Assembly: GCF_900169785.1 (NCBI RefSeq)
Contig: NZ_FWER01000038.1
Span: forward strand, 1-52,074
Reading direction: 5' to 3'
Origin: Rhizobium sullae
GTDB taxonomy: Bacteria > Pseudomonadota > Alphaproteobacteria > Rhizobiales > Rhizobiaceae
DNA length: 52,074 nt
A model generated the notes under the pieces. That model was given only the letters and a program-made list of their open reading frames with translations. It ran no database searches and was not told the origin of the DNA. Every line of letters starts with the position of its first letter. Positions within the stretch are counted from its first letter, which is position 1. Positions 16,934-24,956 of the stretch are shown here, in pieces. A program made the position numbers and the translations under genes.

Positions 16934-17757
16934 TGTCCCGGGTCCTCGGAACGTGCCACGGCCCTGTAGGCATGCCAGGTGGCGTGGCCCAGCAGAGGAA
17001 AGAGAACGATCATCCCGATGAGGCCCGTTGCGACGCAGGCTGCAAAGAGCACGAGCAGCATCGCCCCCCAGGCGACCATCGGCGTGAGGTTATTCCACAC
17101 CAGCTTCATGCTCGAACCCATAGCGGTCAGCGCATCGACACGCTGATCAAGCAGCATCGGCACCGAAAAGACACTGACGGCAAAGGCGAAGGCCGCAAAA
17201 AGGCCGCCAATTGCCGTCCCGACCACCAGCATCGTCCAGCCGTAGGCCGTACCGAACAGCATGCCGGCAATGTGGTCGAGGCCGGGGAATGCTGTCACCC
17301 CGAAAAACAGGGCGTAGAGGAGCACGGCGGCCCGCGTCCACAAAAGCACGAGCATAAAGAGGAGCAGGCCGGCGAAGAACACCTGCGCACCGGCACGGGG
17401 CCGTACAAGCAACATCGAGCCGAAGCCGATCTGCCGGCCCTCTTCGATCGACCGGCTCTTCTCGTAGAGGCCGATTGCCAGAAACGGGGCAACGATCATG
17501 AAGGCCGCTAGCGCAGGAAATAGAATGTAGTCGAGCCCAAAGGCGACGAGCATCCAGACGAACGCGACGGAAAGAAGGAAGACGCCTATTCCGTACGCCA
17601 GGCTCGAAGCCGGCCGCGTCCAGAAGTCCCGCCAGCCCGCTGACAGCCAACGGAGCCCCTCAAGGACGGGCAGCCCTCGCTGAAGGCGGGGATCCCGCGT
17701 TTCGCCAATGCCCGACGTCTCGCTCAGCAGCCAGTACGACTTGTCGCTCTCGCCCAT
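16930..17757 (-). CDS. DUF2189 integral membrane protein in the cco operon
   Basis: About 275 aa starting at MGESDKSYW; AGGAGG lies 6 nt upstream, so the longer frame to 17835 is not used. Roughly six TM segments are visible, with GLRWLSAGWRDFWTRPASSLAYG and AFSVFSVPMLLDQRVDA-type segments typical of DUF2189. Members often occur near cytochrome oxidase genes in alphaproteobacteria; their function is not known to me. Here it occupies the place where ccoG/ccoH usually stand. Confidence 0.82.
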   Translation of the reverse strand: MGESDKSYWLLSETSGIGETRDPRLQRGLPVLEGLRWLSAGWRDFWTRPASSLAYGIGVFLLSVAFVWMLVAFGLDYILFPALAAFMIVAPFLAIGLYEKSRSIEEGRQIGFGSMLLVRPRAGAQVFFAGLLLFMLVLLWTRAAVLLYALFFGVTAFPGLDHIAGMLFGTAYGWTMLVVGTAIGGLFAAFAFAVSVFSVPMLLDQRVDALTAMGSSMKLVWNNLTPMVAWGAMLLVLFAACVATGLIGMIVLFPLLGHATWHAYRAVARSEDPGQ

Positions 17758-17768
17758 CTCGTGCCTCC

Positions 17769-17960
17769 TCAGCATGCCGGCTTGGCAGCACGATAGCCGT
17801 GACCATCGCCCACTGATTTCAAATGCTCGACGCATTCAGGCTGCGACTGGACGGCCACGTAGACCAGGTGCGCATTGGCCGCGGCCACCAGAAGCAGCCC
17901 TGCGGGGATCAGCGCCCAGAGGAGCCACTTCGTTCGGGATCTCTTCATGTGTCCGGTCAT
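17769..17960 (-). CDS. Small single-TM protein downstream of ccoP
   Basis: A 63-aa protein: MTGHMKRSRTKWLLWALIPAGLLLVAAANAHLVYVAVQ gives one TM helix. QSQPECVEHLKSVGDGHGYRAAKPAC follows, with two cysteines outside the membrane. Proteins like this are common beside rhizobial fixNOQP/fixGHIS genes. The start overlaps the ccoP stop by 4 nt (17957-17960). It may be a minor assembly factor, which is inference from position. Confidence 0.75.
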   Translation of the reverse strand: MTGHMKRSRTKWLLWALIPAGLLLVAAANAHLVYVAVQSQPECVEHLKSVGDGHGYRAAKPAC

Positions 17961-18838
17961 GGCTGTTGCGTCCCCAGGTCGTGGACGTAGAGCGCCAGCG
18001 TCCGGATCTCGGCGGTCGTCAGCCTCTCGTCCCAGGTCGGCATGTGGCCCTGGCGCCCACCGTGCACGGAGGCGATGATCGTGTCCAGGTCACCGCCGTA
18101 GATCCACGTGGAGTCGGTGAGGTTCGGAGCGCCCACGTCGCTTTTTCCCTTGGCGTCTTCGCCGTGGCAGGCGGCGCAGGTGGTGACGAACACTTCGCGC
18201 CCAGCCTCCAGGCGGTCGACGTTTGCCGGCGTCGAGTAGTCCGAGTGGGACAGCGAATAGACATAGGCGGCGACGCTTCGGACCTGCTCGCGGTCGAGCA
18301 TCTGATCGCGCCCGAAGGCCGGCATCTGCCCGATCCGGCTTTCCGCATGCCGGGTGTTGATGCCGACACGCATCGTCTGCTCGATAAGCTGTGGACCTCC
18401 GCCCCAGAGCCAGTCGTCGTCTGTGAGGTCGGGGTAGTTCGCCCGCCCCTTCCCGTCCCTGCCGTGGCAGGCCGCGCAATTGTCGCCGAAGAGCTGCCGT
18501 CCGGTATCGCGCACGGTCTGCATCAGCGCTTCGTCGGAGAGAATGGTGTCGTAGGGCTCTGTCGCGATGCGGCTCATCCAGCCGGACCGGCTGCGCTCGG
18601 CCTCGACGACCTGAGCCTCGACCGTGGTCTTCTGGTCGATGCCAAAGAGCCCCTTGGTGTAGGTCGTTCCGAGCGGCCAGGCCGGCACGAAGAACCACCA
18701 GGCAATGGCCCAGATGTGGGTCACGATCAGGAAGATGAGAACGCCGCGCGGAACGGGCGTGTCCAGTTCCGTGATGCCGTTCCACTCGTGGCCGGTCGTC
18801 TCGCGGCCGGTGACAGGATCGCGCTCAGTCACTTCCAT
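17957..18838 (-). CDS. ccoP: cbb3 oxidase diheme cytochrome c subunit CcoP/FixP
   Basis: A 293-aa protein with an N-terminal cytoplasmic stretch (HEWNGITELDTPVPRG), one TM helix (IFLIVTHIWAIAWWFFVPAWP) and two heme c domains. Their binding motifs are CAACHGRDGKG and CAACHGEDAKG. Length and layout match rhizobial FixP. It accepts electrons from the bc1 complex or soluble cytochromes, possibly including XoxG. The gene overlaps the end of ccoQ. Confidence 0.96.
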   Translation of the reverse strand: MEVTERDPVTGRETTGHEWNGITELDTPVPRGVLIFLIVTHIWAIAWWFFVPAWPLGTTYTKGLFGIDQKTTVEAQVVEAERSRSGWMSRIATEPYDTILSDEALMQTVRDTGRQLFGDNCAACHGRDGKGRANYPDLTDDDWLWGGGPQLIEQTMRVGINTRHAESRIGQMPAFGRDQMLDREQVRSVAAYVYSLSHSDYSTPANVDRLEAGREVFVTTCAACHGEDAKGKSDVGAPNLTDSTWIYGGDLDTIIASVHGGRQGHMPTWDERLTTAEIRTLALYVHDLGTQQP

Positions 18839-18999
18839 GGCGTGTCATCCCGCTCGAGGATGCTGTGCTTGGCCCGGTCGAAGCGCGTCCGGTTCGACGG
18901 CCAGAAGGTGTAGACGAGCACGCCGACTGCAAGGGCCATCAAGTAGAGCAGTCCCCAGCTCTTGGAGAATGCGACGACGGTGTCGTGGTCCAGGTCCAT
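18829..18999 (-). CDS. ccoQ: cbb3 oxidase small subunit CcoQ/FixQ
   Basis: A 56-aa protein read directly from the minus strand: MDLDHDTVVAFSKSWGLLYL, a TM helix ending VLVYTFWPSNR, then a charged tail RTRFDRAKHSILERDD. The FWP motif after the helix is characteristic of FixQ. GCGGAGGA precedes the ATG. The stop lies 10 nt inside ccoP, an overlap typical of this operon. Confidence 0.93.
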   Translation of the reverse strand: MDLDHDTVVAFSKSWGLLYLMALAVGVLVYTFWPSNRTRFDRAKHSILERDDTPWK

Positions 19000-19016
19000 G
19001 TGACAGTCCTCCGCCT

Positions 19017-19769
19017 TCAGTTTCCGGGATCCGGCTTCTTCTCGGGAGCCGCGGTATGTTCGTACGCGGCATTGGTCAGCCGTCCCAGCACCTGGAGATA
19101 CGCGACGAGCGCGTCCATCTCGGTGACGTGCGTCGTGACGCCGTCGAATGCGCTCACCTGCGTCTCCTCGCCGTAGCGCTCGGTAGCTCCCGCGGCAAAG
19201 TCCGTGTCGGGAGTGGCCTGGCCGTAGGCGTCCCGCGCTGCGTTTTCCACCATCTCGTCGGTGTATCGAACGCCAAGGGCCTGCTGCGCCGCGAGGTGCT
19301 GTGGCAAATCATCCATCTTCAGCGGGTTCCGCGCCAGCCAGCGATAGGCGGGCATGTTCGATTCTGGGACGACGTCCCGCGGGTTGGTGAGATGGGCAAC
19401 GTGCCAGAAGTCGGAATACTTTCCGCCGACGCGGGCAAGATCCGGGCCTGTCCGCTTCGAGCCCCAGAGCATCGGGCGGTCATACCGGGATTCGACGGCC
19501 AGCGAATAAGGGCCGTATCGCTCCACTTCGTCACGGAGTGTGCGGATCATCTGGCTGTGACAAGCATAGCATCCCTCGCGGATGTAGATGTTGCGCCCGG
19601 CGAGCTCCAGAGGCGTATACATCCGCATGTCCGGCGCCTCTTCGACCGTCTCGTCGATGGTGAAGAGAGGGGCGATCTCGACGATGCCGCCGACGCTCGC
19701 AGCCGCAATAATTGCGATCACGAAGCCGATCGCGGAACGCTCGAGCTTGCGGTGGAAGAGTTCTGGCAT
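19017..19769 (-). CDS. ccoO: cbb3 oxidase monoheme cytochrome c subunit CcoO/FixO
   Basis: About 250 aa from MPELFHRKLER; the upstream part of the longer frame overlaps ccoN and is rejected. One N-terminal TM segment (IGFVIAIIAAASVGGIVEIAPLF) is followed by the heme c motif CYACHSQMIRT. Met/Ala-rich motifs such as EVERYGPYS and WGSKRTGPDLARVG are typical of FixO. It passes electrons from CcoP to CcoN. It lies 4 nt downstream of ccoN. Confidence 0.95.
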   Translation of the reverse strand: MPELFHRKLERSAIGFVIAIIAAASVGGIVEIAPLFTIDETVEEAPDMRMYTPLELAGRNIYIREGCYACHSQMIRTLRDEVERYGPYSLAVESRYDRPMLWGSKRTGPDLARVGGKYSDFWHVAHLTNPRDVVPESNMPAYRWLARNPLKMDDLPQHLAAQQALGVRYTDEMVENAARDAYGQATPDTDFAAGATERYGEETQVSAFDGVTTHVTEMDALVAYLQVLGRLTNAAYEHTAAPEKKPDPGN

Positions 19770-19773
19770 GTCG

Positions 19774-21414
19774 TCACTCCCCCGGTACGGCGGTGGGGAC
19801 GACGGGCGTATCCCCTTCATGCGCCACGGCAAGCTGCGCGGACCGAGCGGTCATCCAGATGTTCCAGCAGCCGACGATGGCGCCGAGAAGAAAAAGCAGG
19901 CCTCCGAAAGCGCGGGCGATGTAGTACGGATACATCGCCACCAAGGAATCGACGAACGAATAGGCAAGCGTCCCCTCCCCGGTATAGGTCCGCCACATCA
20001 GGCCCTGGATGAGGCCGGAGTTCCACATCGCGAAGACGTAGATCAGCGTTCCGGCGATCGCCAGCCAGAAATGCACCTCGACGAGCGCCGCCGAATACAT
20101 GCGCTCGCGCTTCCACAGGCTAGGCACCAGTGTGTAGAGCGAGCCGAAGGTGATCAGCGCGACCCATCCGAGCGCTCCGGCATGGACGTGACCGACCGTC
20201 CAGTCCGTGTAGTGCGACAGCGAGTTCACCGGCCTGATGGCGAGGAACGATCCCTCGAAGGTGGAAAGCCCGTAAAATACCGCGGCCGCCATCATGAAGC
20301 GCAGCGTCGCGTCGTCTCGAACCCGGTGCCAGGCACCGTTGAGCGTCAGCAGCGCGTTGCCGGCCGACGCCCAGGACGGCACCAGCAGCATGACCGAAAA
20401 GGTCATGCCGAGCGTCTGCACCCAGTGGGGAAGTGCCGTGTAGTGCAGGTGGTGGGAACCGGCCCACATGTAAAAGAAGGTGATGCCCCAGAAGCTCAGG
20501 ATCGACAGCCGGTAGGAGAAGATCGGCCGCTGCGCCCGGACCGGCAGGTAGTAGTAGAGCATTCCGAGGAAGCCGGCCGTCAGGAAGAAGGCGACGGCGT
20601 TGTGTCCGTACCACCACTGCACCATCGCGTCCTGGACGCCCGGCCATATGGTGTAGCTCTTGGCGTGTCCCAAGGAAACCGGGAGGGCGAGATTGTTGAC
20701 GATGTGGAGGATCGCGACGACCAGGATGAACGCCATGAAGTACCAGTTGGCGACATAGATGTGCGGCTCCTTCCGGCGGGCGATCGTTCTGATGTAGAGC
20801 ACGAGGTAGGTGACCCAGACGACGACAAGCCAGATGTCGGCGTACCATTCGGCTTCCGCGTATTCCTTGGACTGGGTGATACCCATCAGGTAGCCTGACA
20901 CGGCCAGCACGCAAAACAGGTTGTAGCCGAAGAGCACGAACCAGGGACTGAGCTGGCCCGCCAGCCGCGTCCGCGAGGTTCGCTGGACGACGTGGAAGGA
21001 GGTAGCGATCAATGCGTTGCCGCCGAAACCGAAGATGACGCCTGTGGTGTGCGTCGGCCTTAGGCGACCGAAACTGGACCATCCGGCGTCGAATGCGAGA
21101 TCCGGCCAGGCGAGCTGCGCCGCCACCCAGACTCCCATGAACATCCCGAACACAGCCCAGGCCATGGAAAGCACGATGCCGACCTTGATGGGATCGTCGT
21201 AATATGACGCCTCTCGGTCCTCAACTGCTTCAGGCTCGAAGAGCGACGACATGACGAGGTAGAGGAGGACGCCGGAAAACAGCATGACGATCACGCCGTG
21301 GACCCCGAGGACGTCCGACCGGCCGGCCGCTGCCATCGTTGCGCCTGCTATCGCGACAGCAATCGCGATGGCGAAGGCGCTCTGGCGCTCCGAGATCGTA
21401 AGCTGCGTGATCAT
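19774..21414 (-). CDS. ccoN: cbb3 oxidase catalytic subunit CcoN/FixN
   Basis: A 546-aa heme-copper oxidase subunit I of the cbb3 class with about twelve TM segments. Recognisable parts are HTTGVIFGFGGNALIATSFH, WWYGHNAVAFFLTAGFLGMLYYYLP with the crosslinking Tyr, AGSHHLHYTALP and GHVHAGALGWV, carrying the heme b, heme b3 and CuB histidines. It reduces O2 at very low concentration. No clear FNR/FixK box (TTGAT-N4-ATCAA) is visible in the roughly 200 bp upstream. Confidence 0.97.
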   Translation of the reverse strand: MITQLTISERQSAFAIAIAVAIAGATMAAAGRSDVLGVHGVIVMLFSGVLLYLVMSSLFEPEAVEDREASYYDDPIKVGIVLSMAWAVFGMFMGVWVAAQLAWPDLAFDAGWSSFGRLRPTHTTGVIFGFGGNALIATSFHVVQRTSRTRLAGQLSPWFVLFGYNLFCVLAVSGYLMGITQSKEYAEAEWYADIWLVVVWVTYLVLYIRTIARRKEPHIYVANWYFMAFILVVAILHIVNNLALPVSLGHAKSYTIWPGVQDAMVQWWYGHNAVAFFLTAGFLGMLYYYLPVRAQRPIFSYRLSILSFWGITFFYMWAGSHHLHYTALPHWVQTLGMTFSVMLLVPSWASAGNALLTLNGAWHRVRDDATLRFMMAAAVFYGLSTFEGSFLAIRPVNSLSHYTDWTVGHVHAGALGWVALITFGSLYTLVPSLWKRERMYSAALVEVHFWLAIAGTLIYVFAMWNSGLIQGLMWRTYTGEGTLAYSFVDSLVAMYPYYIARAFGGLLFLLGAIVGCWNIWMTARSAQLAVAHEGDTPVVPTAVPGE

Positions 21415-21639
21415 TCTTTATCCCCCGCGCCGTGCAATTCACCACGCGACCTCTCGCAACCGCCGCGGACGTTGAAGCGGCTCCCGCACAAGTAAAGTGT
21501 GTGTGTATACGAGATCGGCAAGGTGTAGCCGTCGAAGACTTTGGCACACCCTGTCGGCCGGTGAGGTGGGAGGAATGCGCGTTTACCTTGCAGCGTGCGA
21601 TCCTGTGCGCCCGGCGAGACGTGAAAGAGCAATTTCGCA

Positions 21640-21870
21640 TTGAGGCTGCAACCCTCGCTTCTCGACGAAGCCCCCAAGGTCGCCGAGACGGAAGGCGTGG
21701 CGCTCAATCAGCTAATCAATGTCGCAGTGGCCGAAAAGCGCTCGGCGCTGCGCACGGAAAGCTATTTTCAGGAACGCGCGGCCCGCGCCGACATCCCCAG
21801 AGCGCTCGACATTCTCAAGCTGGCTGGCAAGGGGAATCCGCCCGTCAAGGGCGATGAAATGCCGAACTGA
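21640..21870 (+). CDS. Orphan HicB-like ribbon-helix-helix antitoxin
   Basis: A 76-aa frame with LRLQPSLLDEAPKVAETEGVALNQLINVAVAEK, the HicB/RHH antitoxin pattern, followed by ALRTESYFQERAARADIPRALDIL. No ATG is available. The frame begins at TTG, while a GTGAAA 19 nt upstream lies in another frame: removing one base there would give the usual K-S-N-F-A-L-R-L-Q N-terminus. This suggests a start-proximal frameshift. No partner toxin gene is present on either side. Confidence 0.6.
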   Translation: MRLQPSLLDEAPKVAETEGVALNQLINVAVAEKRSALRTESYFQERAARADIPRALDILKLAGKGNPPVKGDEMPN

Positions 21871-22104
21871 ACAGGCGAGCGACCCCGAATGACCCGTCAG
21901 GCTGCTCCACCGGCAGATGTGGGGCACCTGCGCTCCCACCAAGCCTTATTTGCTTCCTGGCGCTCTGCCGGGCCTGAACCGGGCTGTCCCTCGATCATCA
22001 CCTGCATCTCGGTGATCCGTTCTCTCAGCGGGCGCGGCCTCTTTCATGCCACTTCCTGTTTTCCGAGAAAGAGCTACACGACCCGTGGGCGATGTGAACG
22101 CAAC

Positions 22105-22500
22105 TTAAACCTTTTTCGGCGCGGGATAGGTGCGGGCAAGCTTCCCTTCTTCCGCCTTGTAGAAATATTGGCTGGCAATCAGCCATCCCTTGAGAGGCCG
22201 CAAGGGCGGGATACAGGTGGCCAGCATAAATGGACCGGTGACCAGCAGATGGACCCACAGGGGTGCGCTGTACTGGACCTCGAGCCATACGCCGAGCAGG
22301 ACACTGGGCACACAAGCGAAGCATATGACAAAAAATGCGGGACCATCTGCCGGATCGGCGAAACCGTAGTCGAGGCCACAGACTTCACATTCGGGCCGGA
22401 TCTTTAGGAAGCCGTTGAAAATATGCCCCTGGCCGCAACGTGGGCATCGGCCTCTCGGCCCCGTTGTCGTTGGGGGAATTGGCGGCCACTCCGTTTGCAT
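22105..22500 (-). CDS. DUF983 membrane protein with CxxC pairs
   Basis: About 131 aa starting at MQTEWPPIPP, with GGGAG upstream; longer frames reach 22545. The DUF983 core is clear: RGRCPRCGQGHIFNGFLKIRPECEVCGLDYG with two CxxC pairs likely to bind zinc, then DPADGPAFFVI and two TM segments. Alphaproteobacterial relatives often sit with cytochrome c oxidase assembly genes. Here a copy of the TTGACTGCAT box (22536-22547) lies just upstream, shared with the Nit1C control region. Confidence 0.85.
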   Translation of the reverse strand: MQTEWPPIPPTTTGPRGRCPRCGQGHIFNGFLKIRPECEVCGLDYGFADPADGPAFFVICFACVPSVLLGVWLEVQYSAPLWVHLLVTGPFMLATCIPPLRPLKGWLIASQYFYKAEEGKLARTYPAPKKV

Positions 22501-22534
22501 GATGAATGCTCCCATGTCTACGATCAATATCATT

Positions 22535-22550
22535 ATTGACTGCATTCAAT
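22535..22550. promoter_or_regulatory. TTGAMTGYAT box before the DUF983 gene
   Basis: ATTGACTGCATTCAAT is an imperfect palindrome. It carries the same core as the boxes at 24079, 24201 and 24300 around the MocR gene. It is 35 nt upstream of the DUF983 start, consistent with an operator for the neighbouring MocR-type regulator. Confidence 0.5.
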
Positions 22551-22643
22551 ATAGATACATTTACTTGATTGATGCGATACGACATAGTGCCGCAGAGCCC
22601 ATCGCCCGTGAACGAGAGCAAATTCGCTGATGCGAAGTCGAAA

Positions 22644-24047
22644 CTAGAAGAAGGACGCCGCGAGTTCGGGCGGGCCTTCGAGTGCGTGCCCCATGAATTC
22701 CAGAGCACCCCCGAGCTTTTCGCGGTCGATCGGGCCGCCTAGGCAGACGCGCACCGCTTCTGGCGCCTGGCCTTCGACCGTGAAGGCGTCGCTGGCAACG
22801 ACGCCAATGCCCGAGGCGCGCATATGGCTGCCGAAGGTCGACCGCGTCCAGCCATTCGTCAGTGGCAGCCAGATGTTGAAGCTGATGGGATCGCCGCGAT
22901 AGCTACCGGCCGGAAGGATGGTTGCAACCATTTCCTGGCGTGCTGTTGCCTCCTTGCGGATGAATCGAAGGATGGTATCGGCTGTGCCATCCTCGATCCA
23001 ACGCGTGGCAAGCGCCATGTTGAGCGGTGACGCCATGACATTGTTGGCACGCATGGCACTCACGAAGGGCCAGATCGCCTTGGTATCTGGTGCAACGACA
23101 TAGGCCAGCCGGAGACCGGCGCCGATGCATTTCGCCAAGCCACCGATATGCCAGGTGAGGTCCGGAGCCATTGCCGCAAGCGGCGGCGGCGCATGCAGCG
23201 GAATGAAGCCATAGGCGTCATCCTCGATGATCGGGACGTGATATTTGCGCGCCACTGCGCAGATCTCTTCGCGCCGCCGCTCCGGGATAGTCAGGGTCAG
23301 CGGGTTCTGCAGGGTGGGGTTGAGATAAAGCCCCTTGGGTCTCAATCTCTCGCAGGCTTCGGCAAAGGCGTCCGGCAGAATGCCGTCAACGTCCATCGGC
23401 AATCCCGAAAGATTGAGACGCAGCTGCGCCGCAATCGAGCGGATGCCCGGATAGGTGATGCTTTCCGACAGGATGGTTTCACCGGGCTTTGCCAGCATGC
23501 CGCAAATCGCCAGCAGCGCCGGGTGAGCGCCGGGCGTCACGAAAATACGCTCCTGGGAAGGGACAAGGCCGCGACGGCTGAGCCAGGCGGCGGCGGCCTC
23601 CTTGTCCATGCCCGAGCCGCCAAATCCCTGATAACGCAGAAGCGGGATAAGGCTGGAAGCCACCGCCGAGATACCCTCGCGCATCCGCGTGATCAATTCC
23701 GGATCGGTCGGCTCCGGCGGCATATTCATCGAAAGGTCGATCGCCGACATACGGCGCGGATCGGGGGCGGTGCCGGACGCAAAGCCCCGGCGCTCCTTGT
23801 CGGCCCCGCCGGTGACGAACGTGCCACGGCCGACGTGCGAATCCACCAGTCCGCGCTTCTGCGCTTCGGCATAGCCCCGCGCAACAGTCGTGAAATCGAT
23901 ATCCAGATGTTTCGCCAGTTCGCGCTGCGGCGGCAGACGATCACCGATGGCCAGATGACCGCTGCGCAAATCCATCTCGATAAGGTCGGCAATAGCCATA
24001 TAGCGGGGGCTGCTGCTGCGGGTAAGGTCGGGTCGCCAGTCTTTCAT
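22644..24047 (-). CDS. MocR/GabR-type regulator (GntR HTH plus aminotransferase domain)
   Basis: A 467-aa protein starting at MKDWRPDLTR; an upstream ATG at 24098 is possible. Residues 1-80 form a GntR winged helix (RYMAIADLIEMDLRSG, LPPQRELAKHLDIDFTTVARGY, GRGTFV). Residues about 100-467 form a fold-type I PLP aminotransferase domain with NPTLQNP, EDDAYG and the PLP lysine K306 in GGLAKCIGAGLR. Such proteins sense PLP adducts or amino compounds. It is divergent from the Nit1C operon and is its likely regulator. Confidence 0.92.
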   Translation of the reverse strand: MKDWRPDLTRSSSPRYMAIADLIEMDLRSGHLAIGDRLPPQRELAKHLDIDFTTVARGYAEAQKRGLVDSHVGRGTFVTGGADKERRGFASGTAPDPRRMSAIDLSMNMPPEPTDPELITRMREGISAVASSLIPLLRYQGFGGSGMDKEAAAAWLSRRGLVPSQERIFVTPGAHPALLAICGMLAKPGETILSESITYPGIRSIAAQLRLNLSGLPMDVDGILPDAFAEACERLRPKGLYLNPTLQNPLTLTIPERRREEICAVARKYHVPIIEDDAYGFIPLHAPPPLAAMAPDLTWHIGGLAKCIGAGLRLAYVVAPDTKAIWPFVSAMRANNVMASPLNMALATRWIEDGTADTILRFIRKEATARQEMVATILPAGSYRGDPISFNIWLPLTNGWTRSTFGSHMRASGIGVVASDAFTVEGQAPEAVRVCLGGPIDREKLGGALEFMGHALEGPPELAASFF

Positions 24048-24077
24048 CGTGATATCGCCATGTCCTTCTTCATCTAC

Positions 24078-24099
24078 ATTGACTGCATATTGTTGCAAT
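24078..24099. promoter_or_regulatory. TTGAMTGYAT box at the mocR start
   Basis: ATTGACTGCATATTGTTGCAAT overlaps the beginning of the mocR reading frame or its leader. It contains the core TTGACTGCAT (24079-24088) followed by an inverted TTGCAAT. Its position suggests autorepression. Confidence 0.45.
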
Positions 24100-24199
24100 C
24101 GCCCTCTGTCACGTAAAATGACACAAATTCCAGTGCCAATGGCGACAGAGGCTCAACGTTATACACATACTTTGCCTTTCCATGAATGATTGATGGTCA

Positions 24200-24214
24200 A
24201 TTGAATGCATTCAT
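24200..24214. promoter_or_regulatory. Palindromic TTGAMTGYAT box in the mocR/nit intergenic region
   Basis: TGAATGCATTCA (24202-24213) is a perfect 12-bp palindrome containing the shared core TTGAATGCAT. It lies about 155 nt upstream of mocR and about 145 nt upstream of the sigma-54 promoter, fit for an upstream activator or operator site. Confidence 0.5.
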
Positions 24215-24298
24215 TTTGAGCTTTCGTGCATTCTATTTTTGCGTCTGATCGCCCAGAAAATCAGCCGATAGAATTTCCTCCTCATAATTGATCGCATA

Positions 24299-24330
24299 AT
24301 TGAATGTATTTTTGCATTGTTTGACTGCCA
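24299..24330. promoter_or_regulatory. Pair of TTGAMTG boxes upstream of the sigma-54 promoter
   Basis: TTGAATGTAT at 24300 and TTGACTGCCA at 24321 are spaced 21 bp, two helical turns, with GCATTG between them. They end about 18 nt before the -24 element of the promoter, a close position for a regulator acting on it. Confidence 0.45.
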
Positions 24331-24347
24331 TTTGTGCCAAATCAATC

Positions 24348-24363
24348 TGGCACACAGCTTGCA
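24348..24363 (+). promoter_or_regulatory. Sigma-54 (RpoN) promoter of the nitrilase cluster
   Basis: TGGCAC-N5-TTGCA matches the -24/-12 consensus with the exact 12-bp GG-to-GC spacing. It is 52 nt upstream of the first Nit1C gene and also forms the right arm of an inverted repeat, TGTGCCA (24333-24339) / TGGCACA (24348-24354). RpoN control fits nitrogen-regulated nitrile or cyanide use. No sigma-54 activator gene is present in the window. Confidence 0.8.
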
Positions 24364-24415
24364 ATTGGATGGATGCTCCCCGGATGGGGATCGGATTTCA
24401 ACCAAGGAGCCATCC

Positions 24416-24898
24416 ATGCCCGAAGTGACCAAGCCAGCCAATCAGAAAGGCGACTTTCTTGTCGATTACGAGGAAAAGGTTTTTGAGGACGTACAGGCCG
24501 GCGACGGTGAAAAAGCCCTCGTCACTTTCCATACCGTGGCCTTCGAAGGATCGATCGGATTCGTCAACCTGCTGCAGGCGACGCGCCTGAGGCGGAAAGG
24601 TTTCGAGACCTCGATCCTTCTCTATGGCCCGGGCGTGACGCTCGGCGTCCAGCGCGGTTTTCCGACCCTCGGCGCGGAGGCCTTTCCCGGCCATCTGAAT
24701 TTCAACAACCAGATCGTCAAGTTCATGGAAGAAGGTGGCAAGGTCTACGCCTGCCGTTTTGCCCTCCAGGCGCTTTACGGCCATGGCGAAGGTGCGCTGA
24801 TCCCGGGCATCACGCCGATCAGTCCGCTCGACGTTCTCGACCTAGTCCTCATCCATCGCCGCGACGGCGCCTTCATCCTTGATACCTGGACCCTTTGA
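24416..24898 (+). CDS. MSMEG_0572/Sll0783 family protein of the Nit1C cluster
   Basis: A 160-aa DsrE-like protein with AAGGAG 8 nt before the ATG. Family features are KALVTFHTVAFEGSIGFVNLLQATRLRRKGFET, LYGPGVTLGVQRGFPTLG and a conserved cysteine in VYACRFALQALYGHGE. It is always the first or nearly first gene of the Nit1C nitrilase cluster (NitB position in the Pseudomonas naming). Biochemical role unknown. It opens an eight- to nine-gene operon. Confidence 0.9.
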   Translation: MPEVTKPANQKGDFLVDYEEKVFEDVQAGDGEKALVTFHTVAFEGSIGFVNLLQATRLRRKGFETSILLYGPGVTLGVQRGFPTLGAEAFPGHLNFNNQIVKFMEEGGKVYACRFALQALYGHGEGALIPGITPISPLDVLDLVLIHRRDGAFILDTWTL

Positions 24899-24956
24899 TC
24901 CGCTGGGGCGGAGCACCATGCTCCGCCCTCTCAATTCACTGACCGAGGATTTTGTT

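Noticed and set aside
15485..21000. Very long plus-strand frames opposite ccoI, ccoP, ccoO and ccoN
   Set aside because: Mirror frames of strongly conserved genes on the minus strand; no domains, rich in Arg, Gly and His.
21415..21640. Search for an FNR/FixK box (TTGAT-N4-ATCAA) upstream of ccoN
   Set aside because: No acceptable match found by eye, so no regulatory feature is claimed.
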